Below are positions 1-12,927 of a stretch of DNA of 64,000 nucleotides, in pieces. This DNA comes from Odobenus rosmarus divergens (lineage: Eukaryota > Chordata > Mammalia > Carnivora > Odobenidae): NCBI RefSeq assembly GCF_000321225.1, contig NW_004450397.1:2680389-2744388 (forward strand), given 5' to 3'. A program made the translations under genes and the position numbers. Numbering within the stretch: the first letter of the stretch is position 1; each line of letters begins with the position of its first letter. Under the pieces are notes generated by a model. That model was not told where the DNA came from, ran no database searches, and saw only the letters and a list, made by a program, of their open reading frames with translations.

Positions 1-170
1 TAGCCTGGTGATGGGTATTAAAGAGGGGAGGTACTGCATGGATCACTGGATGTTATACGCAAACAATGAATCATGGAACACTACCTCAAAAACTAATGAT
101 GTAATGTATGGTGATTAACATAAAAAAATCAGAGAGTAATAAAAATAATAAATAAATAATAGGTACTTTC
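1..170 (+). mobile_element. 3' end of a young carnivore L1 with A-rich tail
   Basis: The sequence from TAGCCTGGTGATGGGTATTA through TGGTGATTAACATAA is the characteristic 3' end of recent carnivore L1 elements, followed by an A/AATAA-rich tail to about 170. The body of the element is cut by the window edge. The same 3' end occurs inverted at 49943-50156. Confidence 0.85.
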
Positions 171-835
171 AGGAATGACCTCTGTTGTGAGAAGATTTAG
201 GGTAGAGGAGTGTTATTTATCATTATAAACCTATAGTAGTTATGGTTAAATCAGTATTATATGTTGCCTCAATAAAAAAATGAAAATAGCTCCTATAGAA
301 GCAGTCTTGCCATCTCTCTTCTGGAAGTTAAAGACATTTTCATGAATCTCAGATGGCTTAAGGATTGCTTCTCCTTGTCTTGGTTGGATGTTATAATACA
401 GTTTTCCTACAATCATGCCCTGTTCTTTGGCTGGCAACCCCTGAAGGAAATATGCAAGATTTGGCTTAGTTTTGCTGTGTCCTTTCTCTCACCAGGTGGA
501 AAAGCTTGGTTCAAGAATATCGAGTTTAGGAAAAAAGTTATTTCTTTCTCCTTGACTAGTTCATTGAATAACAAACATAAAAGGTAGTGATAAGATAGTG
601 ATTGCATTAAGTATGTAATAGATGGGAATTAGTATTGTTAGGTCTAGGAAAAGGACATGTTTTTTATAAACGCTTTTGCCAAAATTATAAAATAGTTATC
701 CAGTAAAATAGGTTGCCATGTATATCAGTTAGGATCAGGTAAGTCAAAATGTATGTGCGCCTTATGTCCAGAGTTAAACATGATTCTATACATCTTCAGA
801 GACATGTTCACATCTGATTGAAAATGAAAATATTT

Positions 836-968
836 GGGTGCCTGGGTGGCTCAGTTGGTTAAGTATCTGCCTTCAGCTCAGGTAGTGATCCCGGGGTCCT
901 GAGATCAAGTCTTGCATCAGGCTCCCTGCTCCTCTTTCTGTCTCTCATGAATAAATAAATATTTTTTA
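836..968 (+). mobile_element. SINEC, internally shortened
   Basis: It starts GGGTGCCTGGGTGGCTCAGT (tRNA-like A box) and ends with an AATAAATAAATA tail. A perfect 15-bp target-site duplication (AAAATGAAAATATTT) lies at 821-835 and 969-983. The body jumps from CTCCCTGCTC to CTCTTTCTGTCTCTCATGAATAAATA, so part of the usual central region is missing. Confidence 0.93.
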
Positions 969-1879
969 AAAATGAAAATATTTTAGAAACTTCATGCCTT
1001 ATAACATGCATAGCATAAAGCTAAAGAAATGGAAAAAATGTGAGAAATATTGAAAATATTAATTCCTAGAAAAGAGAAACATCAAAGTTTTAGATTTCTC
1101 TAAAAATAACTTTTAAAGGCCTAATATTGTGCTATTTTGGAAGAGAATACTAATTTAGAAAGTCAAAATCATGTCTAATTTATTTTAAATGGAATCTCTT
1201 TTTAGTCATAAGAAATGTACCACCAAGACTGTGTAATCAATGTGACGCAGCTTGTGGAACAATTATCTGGTGTATTTAGGCACTACCATTGGCCAATTTG
1301 TAGTATAAGCCAGGAAGTTCATTCTGTTTTTTTCAATCTTCTTTCTGGGCATGATGGATAATGCCTTTTAATGAAAATCTTTGTATTATTTTAGTCTCTA
1401 TAGTACAAGGGGCATGTACATAGGCAACTCTTTTTAAGTCTAGTTGGAGCTATACAGTGATGACTCTAGGAATCAAAATTTTGAGTATGAACTTATTTTT
1501 TAATATCAGCATGGCTTACTGTCATCAATTCTTTGGGTAAATAATTGTTCCCTATACCAGCCTACAGATTTTAGTATTTCATTTAAATACTTTAAATCAT
1601 ATGGTATGATTCATAATTTAGAGAAACTAATTTTGAATTCTAATTGAGTTATGAACAAGAGTTAAAGACAAAAAATTTAAGGCACCTACTTTTTAACGCT
1701 TAGTAACATCTTAAGTGATATATATATATATACATATATAATTACAATTGAAAAGGATCTATTGATCTCATCATGGTTTCGTTTTTCTAACACATTTTTA
1801 TATTTAGTATCTTTATAACTCTCTGGCTCTTTAGATGCTAACAGCTTTACTTAGACACAGGGTACATATATCTAGTTCT

Positions 1880-2081
1880 TTTTTTTTTTTTTTTAAAGAT
1901 TTTATTTATTTATTTTAGAGAGAGAGAATGAGAGACAGAGAGCACGAGAGGGAAGAGGGTCAGAGGGAGAAGCAGACTCCCCGCTGAGCAGGAAGCCTGA
2001 TGCGGGACTCGATCCCGGGACTCCAGGATCATGACCTGAGCTGAAGGCAGTCGCTTAACCAACTGAGCCACCCAGGCGCCC
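1880..2081 (-). mobile_element. SINEC, full-length
   Basis: A poly(T) lead (the A-tail of the minus strand), the GAGAGAGAGAATGAGAGACAG segment and a terminal GCCACCCAGGCGCCC mark a minus-strand SINE. It is flanked by a perfect 16-bp TSD (ACATATATCTAGTTCT) at 1864-1879 and 2082-2097. Confidence 0.95.
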
Positions 2082-3229
2082 ACATATATCTAGTTCTAAA
2101 AAAAGATGCACTTCTTAATAATTTAAATTCTAAATATAAGAAATGACTATAGAGTAATGATGATCTTATGTGACTATTTTTAATTTTTGTTTTTTAAACA
2201 TGTAATAGTAGAGAAAACAATATAATGAGCCTTATTTGCTCATCACCCGTGTTCAACAATTATCAAGATTTTTGTCATTTTTGTTTCATCAATCCCCTCC
2301 CCTCATTTTCATGTGTTTTACTGAGAAGTGATTTCCAAACAATTTTTTTTAAGTTTAAACACTAACTATAACAAAAATAGTATAGTTTCTTAAGATAATG
2401 ACTTCATAAAACAACCTTTATCTATTGGGTTGTATATTTTTTTAGTATTCAGAATTCTTAAGAACCATATCAAGGTCTTAAGAACATGTGCAAGATTGTC
2501 ACTGAAACTTAAAACTCTCCTTTTAAGGGCTCTTCTAAGTTAATTTTTTTTCCTAAAGACACTGAGGCCTTACAAAATCTGTGATATATTTTCTAACTTT
2601 AGAGAGTATAACAATCTTATTCTCTATTTGATTTAAAAAAATTCAATGTAACTTACTAGGATGGTGTTTCTTTTGGGAGGTATATTCTGGTATACGAATG
2701 TCACTCAGATATTAATAATCATAGTATCTATGAATGCAAAAGAGGCCTGAGTTTATGGAATATTTTTCATTTTCTAACACAGATTGCTTGTCAACAGGTG
2801 TTCAGTTCTTTGTATTCCTTTGCAGTGGTAATTCCCACTTCACCCCCACCCATCCTGCAGTTTTCTTTATGATTTTGCTGCATTTTATAGCCTTACTGCA
2901 AATCAAAGGACCCAAAACATTGGCAAACTGTTTAATGATTGTGCTGTTTTCTTAATAAAGCCAGATACCATTTATGTGCTTAAGAGACTTTTAAGAGTCA
3001 AGGGTATGGAATGAGGTGGATTGCCAAATAGAAAAACAATGGGAAGTAAAACATTGTTTCAATGGCCCAGAATGTGGTTAATTTTCTTCTCTAATGAAAA
3101 AATTGGCTCTGGTTTTACACACCTAGAATGACTATCTGAAGTTTTTTTTTTTTCTATGCAAAGTGCGCATTCCTCTTTAATAACAGCATCTTGATCTCTC
3201 TTTAGGCAATTCTACTTGTGCACTCTTAA

Positions 3230-3600
3230 TGGTTGTATGGGCACATAGTCCTGGCCTGGTCCATCACACCTTTCCACCTGCCATTCATATAATTGGTTCA
3301 GGAATGATCCAAGCACACAATCCAAGCTACCTAATCAGGGACATTTTTACCCAATATAAAACTGCTGGGCAATAGAGGTACTGGGAGGCTATGAACCTGA
3401 ATCTGCTGGAAACACCAAGAGGAGAGAGCCTGCCTGGTTATGAATTCACACTGCAGAAAGCAGAGCTGAGAGACAATGAGAGATGGCACTCTTATAACAT
3501 CATTTTAGCCTCTTGTTCCAATTATTTCTGGGTTATAAGTATATTTTTTAAACTGTTTTGTCTCTTTGACACTTTGGGTTGATTTTCTTTCACTTGTAAC
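3230..3600. repeat. Possible ancient interspersed repeat, family uncertain
   Basis: The segment around AATTGGTTCAGGAATGATCC and the following AATCAGGGACATTTTTACCC resembles a common mammal-wide repeat motif. I cannot name the family with certainty, and no boundaries or TSD are visible. Confidence 0.3.
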
Positions 3601-4949
3601 TGAAAATGTTCTAACATTCCATCTATTCAGACAAATCAAACTATTTTTTAAAATAACTTTTTAAATTACCTTTTTTAATGCCTCATGCATATATCTAAAT
3701 CATTATATCTCATTACTTTAACCCCAAGTATTTATCAGTGCCTTTAATCTCAAATTGTCTTCTAGCTCCTTGCAAAAGCCCATTTGATGCAAGTTGAATG
3801 CCAGAAAAGAGGGTAAGAGTGAAAACATGTGATGGAGAAGACTGATAAAGGAACTAATTTAACTCACAGGAAGATGGCAAAGGAGGAAGATCCCAACCTC
3901 ACCTCCTCCCATGGACCCACATAGGCTTCAACGATATATAAAGCAGCTCTGAAAATGATGTGAAAACTAGTAGAATAGTTCCATAGTTGAAGATATAAAG
4001 AAAAGGCCACATCAAGAAGAGTAGGAGGGGCAGAAATGCACTCTGATCAGGAACCAAATACCCGGCGTGGCAGCCCACAAACAGGAAGGAAAGCACAGGC
4101 ATGGGGGTCCTCATTTAGAGCAAAGGATTCAAGACCCTCATTGGGCACCACCCACCCCAGGGATTTGAATTGGGAAGACAAGCACCCATAATGCCTGGCT
4201 TTGATAAACAGTGGGGTTAACTCTGGGAGCTTTGAAAATCAACATTAACTCCAGGAGAGCCAGACAGCGATAAGGAATAGACTTTGTTCTTAAAGGGCCC
4301 CCACAATCTCCCTTGCTCTAAGACCTATCACAGAGAAAGCAATTTGAAAAGCATCTGGGCCATGGTGCCAGTTTTGACACTCTTCATTTACCTTGCTGGC
4401 ACTGTTTGCACAGCCCTGGCATTCTCCTGTGGACCCACTCCACCCAACCTTCTGCCCTGGCAGATACACCTCCAGAGCAGCTCCTAACCCTGCCACACAT
4501 GGCAGGCAGCCTTGATCAGGACCAGCACCCCCCAAAGTGGCTACCAACCCAACATATCCAGTTCAGTCTCAACCAGGACCAGTGCTCTTCCAAAGCAACT
4601 CCTACCCTAGGAAAGGGGTAGCCAGCACTGCTCACTGCCATCACAGTTCAGTCACAACAGGAGGGTGAAAGCAGCCTACACTGGAGACCTCACTGGAGCA
4701 TCTGGTAGCAGGGAGAATTGTGTTTCCGGGCCCCACAGGAGGCCTTCAACATTTGGCCACTACTTTCAAAACCAAGAGCTGTGATGATTTACCTGATACA
4801 TACAAATACAGTGTCAAAATAAGGAGACAGAAAATTATGTTCCAAATGAAAGAATAAGACAAAGCCACAGAAAAAGTGCTAAATGAAATGGAAGCAATGT
4901 ATCTATGAAAGGTAATGGTAACAGAAATACTAACCAGACTTGAGAGAAG

Positions 4950-5640
4950 AGTAGATGAACTTCGTGATATCAACAGAGTGCTAGAAAAAAATATTTAAAA
5001 AAAAGAACCAAGCAGAGCTAAAAAATACAAACTGAAATGAATACAAGAGAGATAGAACAACAGATTAGAGAATGCAGAAGAATAAACTGTCAATCTGCAA
5101 GACAGAGTAATGGAAAACAACCAAGCTGAAGAGCAAAAAGAAAACATTTAAAAAATGAAGATAGGTTAAAGGACCTCTGCAATAACATCCAGTGTAATGA
5201 CATTTGCATTTTAGGAGTTCCAGAAGGACAAGAGAGAGAAGAAGGGGTAGAAAACTTTGAAACTTCCCTCATCTGGGGAGGGAAGCAGACATCCAGGTCC
5301 AGGAGAGGAGAGAACACTGCAATCAAGATGAACCCAAGGAGGTCTACACCAAGGCACATAATAATTAAAAAAATTAAAAAGTAAAGACAAAGAGAGCATC
5401 TTAAAAACAGCAAGAGAAAGGAACTAGTTTTGTACAAGGGGGTCCCCATAAGGTTATCAGCTGATTTTTTAGCAGAAACTTTGCAGGCCAGAAAGATGTG
5501 GCCATGATAAAGTCAAAGTGCTAAAAGGAAAAAAATATATACAACCAAGAATACTCCACCCAGCAAGGTTATCATTCAGAAATGAAGGAGAAAGAGTTTC
5601 CCAGAGAAAAAGAAAAGTTAAGGGAATTCATCACCACTCA
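4950..5640 (+). pseudogene. L1 ORF1 remnant (element A)
   Basis: This is a remnant of the L1 RNA-binding chaperone ORF1p. The segment around 5205-5255 reads as ILGVPEGQEREEGVENF, the conserved ORF1 motif region. Stops and frameshifts break the frame in many places, and no part could give a functional protein. Confidence 0.6.
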
Positions 5641-6149
5641 ACCATATAAGAAATGTTAAAGGGGCTTCTTTAAGCAGAAAAGGTTATAACTAGAAAATAA
5701 TTATGAAAGATAAAATTTCACTGGTAAAAATAATATATAGTAAAAATAGATCAATTACTTATAAAGCTAATATGAAGGTTAAAATACAGAAGTTAAATCA
5801 ACTATACCTAAAATTATTAGTCAAGAGATACACAAAATACAAAGGTATAAAATGTCAAATACATAAAAAATGAAGAGGGAAAGAGCAACAATATAGTGCT
5901 TTTAGAATGTGTTTGAACTTCAGTGCCTACCAACTTAAAATAGACTGCTATATACATAGGATGTTATGTATGAACCTCATGGTAACTACAAACCAAAAAC
6001 ATGTAATAGATACCCAAAGAATAAAAAGGAATCCAAGCATACTAATAAAGATAGTCATTAAATCAGAAGGGAAGAGAGCAAGAGAATTTCAAAGAAACAG
6101 AAGAACTGCAGAACAACCAGACAACAATTCAAATGGCAATAAGTACATA

Positions 6150-9100
6150 GCTTTCAATAATTATGTTAAATGCAAAGGGACTAAATGTTCCAATAGAAAA
6201 ATACAGGATGACCAAATTGGGGAAAAAGAAAAAAAGAAAAAAACAAGACCCATCTATATGCTGACTACAAGAAACTCACGTTTCTTGACCTAAAGTTAGA
6301 TACAGACTGAACATGAAGGAATAAAAAAAAAAAAAAAAGATGCCATACAAACAGAAGCCAAAAAAAGTTGAGGTAGCAATACTTATATCAGACAAAGTAG
6401 ACTTTAAAACCAAAGCTGTAATGAGACAAAGAAGGGCATTATATAAGGGATTATCCAACAAGAGAATAAACAATTATATTTATGCATCCAATAAAGGAGC
6501 ACCTAAATATATAAAGCAAATATTAACAGATATAAAATGAGATATTGACAGTAGTACAATAGTAAGGGCTTTCACACTCCACTTACATCAATGGATTTAT
6601 CATCCAGACCGAAAATCAATAAGGGAACAGTGGCTTTGAACAACACATAAACCAGATGAACTTAACAGATACATACAGAAAGTCCACCCCAAAATAGCAG
6701 AACACATTCTTTTCAAGGGCACATGGAACATTCTCCAGAATAGATCATGTTAGACCACAAATTTCAGTAAAATTGAAATTATATTGAGCATCTTTTCTGA
6801 CCACACTCATATGAAACTAGAACTACAAAAATAAACAAGAGGAAAAAACCTAGGCTAAACAGCATGCTACTAATCAATCAATGGGTCAACAAAGAAATCA
6901 AAGAAATAAAAAAAAAATACCTGAATACAAATGAAAATGGAACCACAATGGCTTAAATCTTTGGAATGCAGCAAAAACAGTTCTAAGAGAGAAGTTTATG
7001 GAGATACAAGCTTACCTCAAAAAAAAAAAAAAAAAAAAAATTTCAAGAAATCTAACTGTATACCTAAAGGAACTAGAAAAAGAATGACATAACAAAACTG
7101 AATCAGCAATCAAAAATTCCCAATGAACAAAAGTCAAGGACCAAATGGTTCACTGGTGAATTCCACCAAACATTTAAAGAAGACTACTTCTCCTTCTGAA
7201 ACTATTCCAAAAACTTGAAGAGGACCATTTCCAACTTTATTTATGAGGCTAGGATCACCCTGATACCAAAACAAGACAAAGACACTACAAAAAGAAGAAG
7301 AAGAAGAAGATTACAGACCAGTGTCACTGATGAATATAGATGTAAAAATCCCCAAAATATTTGGTTAGCAAACCAAATTCAAAAATAAATCAAAATGATC
7401 ATTCACCAAGATCAAGTGGGATTTATTGCAGGGATGCAAGGATAGTTTAATAAACACAATGTGATATACTTCATTAACAAAAAGAAAAAGAAAAATTATA
7501 TCTGAATATGCAGAAAAAACATTTGACAAAATTCAATATTCATTCATGATGCCAACTCTCAACAAAGTGGGTATAGGACAAACACACCTCAACATAATAA
7601 AAGCCATATATAAAAACCCACAGCTAATATCACACTCCATGATGAAAAGCTGCACATTGTTCCTCTAAGATCAGGAAAAAGACCAGGATGCCCACTGTAA
7701 TGACTTTTATTTGGTATAGTACTAGAAGTCCAAGCTACAACAATCAGACAAGAAAAAGAAATAGCACCTAAATTGGTTAGAAATAAGTAAAACTGTCACT
7801 ATTTGCAGATGACATGATAAAGTAGCAAAAAGAGAAATTAAGAAAACCAGTTTAAAATAGCATTAAAAAGAATAAAATACTGGGAGCACCTGGGTCGCTC
7901 AGTCATTGGGCATCCACCTTCAGCTCAGGTCATGGTCCCAGGGTCCTGGGATTGAGCCCCGCATCGGGCTCCCTGCTCAGTGGGAAGCCTGCTTCTCCCC
8001 TCCCACTCCCCCTGCTTGTGTTCCGTCTCTCGCTATGTCTCTCTCTGTCAAATAAATAAATAGAATCTTAAAAAGAAAGAATAAAATACCTATGAATAAA
8101 TTTAACCAAGGACATTAAAGACCTGTACTCTGAAAACTAGAAGACACTGATAAAAGAAATTAAGAACAATACAAATGGAATGATATACCATGCTCATGAG
8201 TTGGAAGAATATTGTTAAAATGTTCATACTAAAAACATTCTACATATTCAATGTAATCCCAATCAAATATCAATAGCATTCTTCACAGAACTAGAACAAA
8301 TAATTCTAAAATTAGCATGGATCCACAAAAGACCCTGAATAGGCAAGCAATCTTGAGAAAGAACAGAAGTGGAGGTATCACACTTCAGATTTCTAACTAT
8401 ACTGCAATGCCATAGTTATCAAAACAGTGTGGTACTCACACCAAAATACATAGATCAATGGAGCAGAATAGAGGGCCCACACCTATATAGTCATTAATCT
8501 ATGACAATGGAGGCAATATATACAATAGGGAAAAGACTGTCTCTTCAATAAATGGTGTTGGGAAAACGAGGCTACTTCCTTTCACCATACACAAAAGTCA
8601 AAATGGATTAAAGACCTAATGTGAGACCTGAAACCACAAAATTCCTGAAAGAGAATATTGGCAGTTAACTCTTGAACATCAGTCTTAGCAATATATATAT
8701 ATATATATTTTTTTTTGGCACCTCAGGCAAGGCAATAAAAGCAAAAAAACAACTAGGATTGTACCAAACTGAAAAGCTTTTGCACAGCAAAGGAAACCAT
8801 AAAAAAAAAAAAAAATGAAAAGCAACCTACTGAATGGGAGAAGATATTTACAAATGATCTATTTGGTAAGGGTTTAATATCCAAAATATACAAAAAAATC
8901 ATGTAGACCAACACCAAAAAAAAAAAAAAAAAAACAACTTTAAAATGGGCAGAAGGGGACATGAATAGACATTTTCCCAAAAAAGACATATATAGATGGC
9001 TAACAGACACATGCAGAGAAAAAAAAAAAACTAATTTGAAATGATACATGCACCCCCATGGTTATTGCAGCATCATTTATAATAGCCAAGATAGGGAAGC

Positions 9101-9310
9101 AACCTAAGTGTCTATCAATAGATGAATGGATTAAGAAGATGTGGCATACACATACTACACACATACACAGTGGAATATTTAGCATAAAAAAGAATGAAAT
9201 CTTGCCATTTGCAACAGCTTGGATGGACTTAGAGGGCATTATGTTAAGTGAAATAAATCATACCGAAAAGGACAAATACTGTATGATTTTGCTTATATGT
9301 GGAATCTAAA
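6150..9310 (+). pseudogene. L1 ORF2 remnant (element A)
   Basis: This is the degenerate endonuclease/reverse transcriptase reading frame. The endonuclease start region is at about 6170-6300, the reverse transcriptase FADD-coding bases GCAGATGAC are at 7805-7813, and the C-terminal region ends near 9310. Directly after the FADD codons the frame hits TAG at the edge of a deletion. Further gaps lie near 7085 and 9020, and an SINE interrupts it at 7881-8075. Confidence 0.85.
7881..8075 (+). mobile_element. SINEC nested in L1 element A
   Basis: This complete SINE (GGGAGCACCTGGGTCGCTCA to a CAAATAAATAAATAG tail) sits inside the L1 ORF2 remnant. A perfect 14-bp TSD (AAAGAATAAAATAC) lies at 7867-7880 and 8076-8089. 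The L1 sequence continues on both sides as in element B, so the SINE arrived after the L1. Confidence 0.96.
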
Positions 9311-9829
9311 AAACAGAACAAAACAAAACAAAGGGTCATAAATACAGAGCAAAATGGTGGCTGTCAGACAGGTGGAGAAGGATGGGTGAAATAAGTGAAG
9401 GGGATTAAGAGCTACAAATTTACAGTTATAAATAAATCACAGGGATATAAAATACAACATAAGGAATATAGTCAATAGCATAATAACTTTAAGATGACTA
9501 CATTTATCATGGTGAGCATTTTATAATATATATAAAATGTTGAATTACTATGTTGTACACCTAAAACTAACAATGTCAACCATAGTTCAATTAAAATAAA
9601 ATTTAAAATTTTATTTAAAAAAAATAATAAACTAATCACACATGTTGCTTTAAATTTTCTATGATGTATAAAGCCAGGTCATCCAAATGTAATATACTAG
9701 AATATTACTTTAGATATTCATAAAGATGCCTTCATAGAATTATGAGTTAATATAAATTTAGCCCTTCATGTAGCAGCCAAATTAGCTTAGCTTTCTAGCA
9801 TAACTACTTTCCTTTCTCCCCAGGATGTA

Positions 9830-10025
9830 GAATAGAAAAAGTTTATAGACATTTGGGTTGGCATTCTTGCACTAACAGTAGCTCTGTTACTTTGACGATG
9901 TTACTTACCTTCACTATGATTCATTATCTTTACCTATAAAAGTGAAAATGTTTACTTCACATGCAGTTTTTTAAAATCATATAATAGAAAATATTTAGAA
10001 AACAGTAGATATTCATAAATGGAAA
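9830..10025 (+). repeat. Possible MIR, weak
   Basis: The order TTTGGGTTGGCATTC, a middle section with TTACTTACCTTCACTATGATTCATTATCTTTACCTATAAA, and a following A-rich part resembles the MIR core. The identity is low. Confidence 0.35.
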
Positions 10026-11515
10026 GCAGTGATTTTATCTTTTATTATCAACCACTTCAAACCATTTTAAAGTTAACTATCAATTAGGTGTTAGGTCTGT
10101 ATTTCCTCAGGTAATGAATTGTGAAAGATTTGGAATTTAGGCAGTCTCTCTATGATTTCAGAGAGTTTAATGATTTTCTAAAACCCAGCAGATTATTCTA
10201 GCTTTAAATATTTAGCCACTCTAAACTTACTCAGGATTTTCACATTTGATTTTCTTTTCTTCTTTTGGGGAGAGGCGATATCATCTTGGCTGTAATTCTT
10301 ATCGCTTAGCCACTTTCACCCAATGCATGATGTTGCCCTGCAGAAGGAAGAATGAAGTTCTAAAAATAAGGATACAATTATTACTAATTCACCACCTCAA
10401 CATTAACTAACGGAAGCTGACAGTATTTTCTTCCCCACAGAAAAAATCCTTGCTTAAGTAGTGCTATTTCTTCATAATGAAGTTAGTGCTGACACAATGT
10501 CCATGAAGAGAAAAACTCCTAAAATATTAAAACTCTATAAGTCTGAAATGTAGTAAATGTTATGGTTTAAATAGTAAAAAATGAGAAATACTAAAGGTGG
10601 TTTTACTACTTTATAATATAAAAATTAAAGTTTAATTAAATTTTTATTATAAAATATAAGCCTTTGGGTCCTTTCTCAACTCATGAACAGTGGGGAAGAA
10701 AATATCAGTCAATGACTTGCTCTGAATCACACTTTACCATAGTTTTCTGATCTCCAGAAATGAACCAAAACTAGATTTTCCTCTGACATCACTAAGGGAT
10801 TTTCTGAAATGTTTGCAAAGCTCCAGGTGCATGGGGTCCCTGAATAAATATTATTTCAACACTGATCAGCTGCATAGGTGAGGACCAAGTTAGGAAACAG
10901 GTCTACAAGGATTTCTTAATGAAAGCAGGTGGCTGTTGATATTCTAAATAGATTCAATAATTAGTTAGAACATTTTTAGGACTTTAGGTGCATCTCACAA
11001 GGGATTTCTATAATATTCAGAAGACAGATCATGTAGGAAAGCACCTGTTCAAGAAGATATTCATTCATGCTCTCTTACTAGGGGAAAATTTATAAGACCA
11101 AAGTTCTGTTCCTAGCAAGGAAAGACTTTATGTTTTGGATTTATTCACCTGCTAAAATTTAGGAATTTCTGTGGTGTCAAAGAACTGCTTTCCTAAACAA
11201 GATATGAATTTCATGTAAAAGACAAATATAATTATTACATTTATTTAAAACTGCTTATTTAGAGCAAACATATAAAACATACTCTGTAGGGAAAAATTTA
11301 CTTGCTTAATAACATTCCATACTAAATTTAAATAATGGTAGATTTTTATCTTCAGCAACTGTTGTAGCCATTACATATTATCTACTCCGAGTAAGATATG
11401 CATATATGCTTGACTACAGTCCTAAAACAAGATAGTGAAACCTTCCCTGCTCTCTTTGTTGTCCTTTTTAAGGCCGAAGTTTTAGCTAAAGAAATTTAAA
11501 GTGCATTTATTTATT

Positions 11516-11723
11516 TATTTATTTATTTATTTATTTTTTAAGATTTTATTTATTTATTTGAGAGAGAGAATGAGAGATAGAGAGCATGAGAGGGAAGAGG
11601 GTCAGAGGGAGAAGCAGACTCCCCATTGAGAAGGGAGCCCGATGTGGGACTCAATCCCGGGACTCCAGGATCATGACCTGAGCCGAAGGCAGACGCTTAA
11701 CCAACTGAGCCACCCAGGCACCC
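11516..11723 (-). mobile_element. SINEC, full-length, with expanded (TTTA)n tail
   Basis: This is a minus-strand SINE ending in GCCACCCAGGCACCC. Its A-tail side is expanded to a TTTA-repeat run (11504-11536). A TSD of up to 19 bp (TAAAGTGCATTTATTTATT) lies at 11497-11515 and 11724-11742; part of the match may be tail repeat. Confidence 0.93.
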
Positions 11724-12446
11724 TAAAGTGCATTTATTTATTAACATGTTTATCTTTGACATAAAGAAAAGATAAGGTCGTTTAGCAAGCATATACATAG
11801 TAAAAATACTAGAAAAGTTTATAAATTGTTACAGGCATTTAGGAAAATTAAATTCCAACTAATTTTTTCTCTGAAATTTATTGATTAGCAATAGGATGCA
11901 AAATAAACTAATTCAAATTTCATATCTCCTTCAATGGTGTTTTTGAAATTCTGAGTAATGACCCAGGTTGAGCCTTTAATGCAAATCCTCAAAACTTAGT
12001 TTCTTGATACTTTTCATTTTGAGGCATCTTTTAAAGAAACTCAGATGCCTCTCCACATGCATTATAAAAATCAATACAATTAATCAATAATACTCTCCAC
12101 AGGTAATAAATGCTGAAAAGCATTTCTGCCTATCTATATTGATTGAGAGAATTGCTTCAAATTGGTTCTGATGTGTATAAAAATCATTTCCTTATTGATC
12201 AAAGCCTCTTTTCTCTGATATGTTATAAGTGGCACACAATTTTTTTAGATTTCACTTTTGTGTATTTGTGATAAACAAATTTCCTATGATTTGTGTATGA
12301 GACTAATTTGAATGAAATGTAAAATGGGTATTTTTGTTTCTTTGGGGGGAACATATCCAAACTTTAGGCAAAGCATGAATAATCATGAGAAAATACTGGT
12401 TATTTTAATGAGAAATGTAGTTATGTATTTATTATTTTCATTATTT

Positions 12447-12640
12447 TTTAAAGATTTTATTTATTTATTTGAGAGAGCGAGAATGAGAGAGAGAGAGAGC
12501 ACATGAGAGGGGGGAGGGTCAGAGGGAGAAGCAGACTCCCCACCGAGCAGGGACCCCGATGCGGGACTCGATCCTGGGACTCCAGGATCATGACCTGAGC
12601 CAAAGGCAGTCTCTTAACCAACTGAACCACCCAGGCGCCC
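12447..12640 (-). mobile_element. SINEC, full-length
   Basis: This minus-strand SINE has GAGAGAGCGAGAATGAGAGA in the body and CACCCAGGCGCCC at its end. A perfect 14-bp TSD (TATTTTCATTATTT) lies at 12433-12446 and 12641-12654. Confidence 0.95.
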
Positions 12641-12744
12641 TATTTTCATTATTTGTAATAAAAGTTTTGAGTCTGCTTCTATTTCTTATAGCAGAATTTC
12701 ATTCATGCAGACGTATGTGTTTAATCCAGAATGATGTTATTCCT

Positions 12745-12927
12745 TCTTTTTTTAAGATTTTTATTTATTTATCATAGAGAAAGAGCACAAGCAGGGGAAG
12801 TGGCAGGCAGAGAGAAAAGCAGCCTCCCTACTGAGCAAGGAGCCCGATGTGGGACTCAATCCCAGGACTCTGGGATCATGACCTGAGCTGAAGGCAGACA
12901 CTTAACCAACTAAGCCACCTTGGTATC
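12745..12927 (-). mobile_element. SINEC, full-length, slightly older
   Basis: This minus-strand SINE (TTTTTTTAAGATTTTTATTT to GCCACCTTGGTATC) is flanked by a perfect 19-bp TSD (CCAGAATGATGTTATTCCT) at 12726-12744 and 12928-12946. It lies only about 90 bases from the preceding SINE. Confidence 0.95.

Larger units (their letters stand above)
3860..9630 (+). mobile_element. L1 element A, near full-length, degenerate
   Basis: The element runs from a 5' UTR (GGAAGATGGCAAAGGAGGAA, then a GC-rich section at 4300-4740) through an ORF1 remnant (about 4950-5640) and an ORF2 remnant (about 6150-9310) to the typical carnivore L1 3' end (TGTTGTACACCTAAAACTAA, about 9540-9610) and A-rich tail. Both ORFs carry many stops and frameshifts. 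Compared with element B it lacks three ORF2 segments and carries a nested SINE at 7881-8075. A weak 7-bp match (AACTAAT) flanks it, so the insertion ends are approximate. Confidence 0.9.

Noticed and set aside
5090..5449. 119-codon minus-strand open frame
   Set aside because: It is the antisense of the L1 ORF1 remnant of element A.
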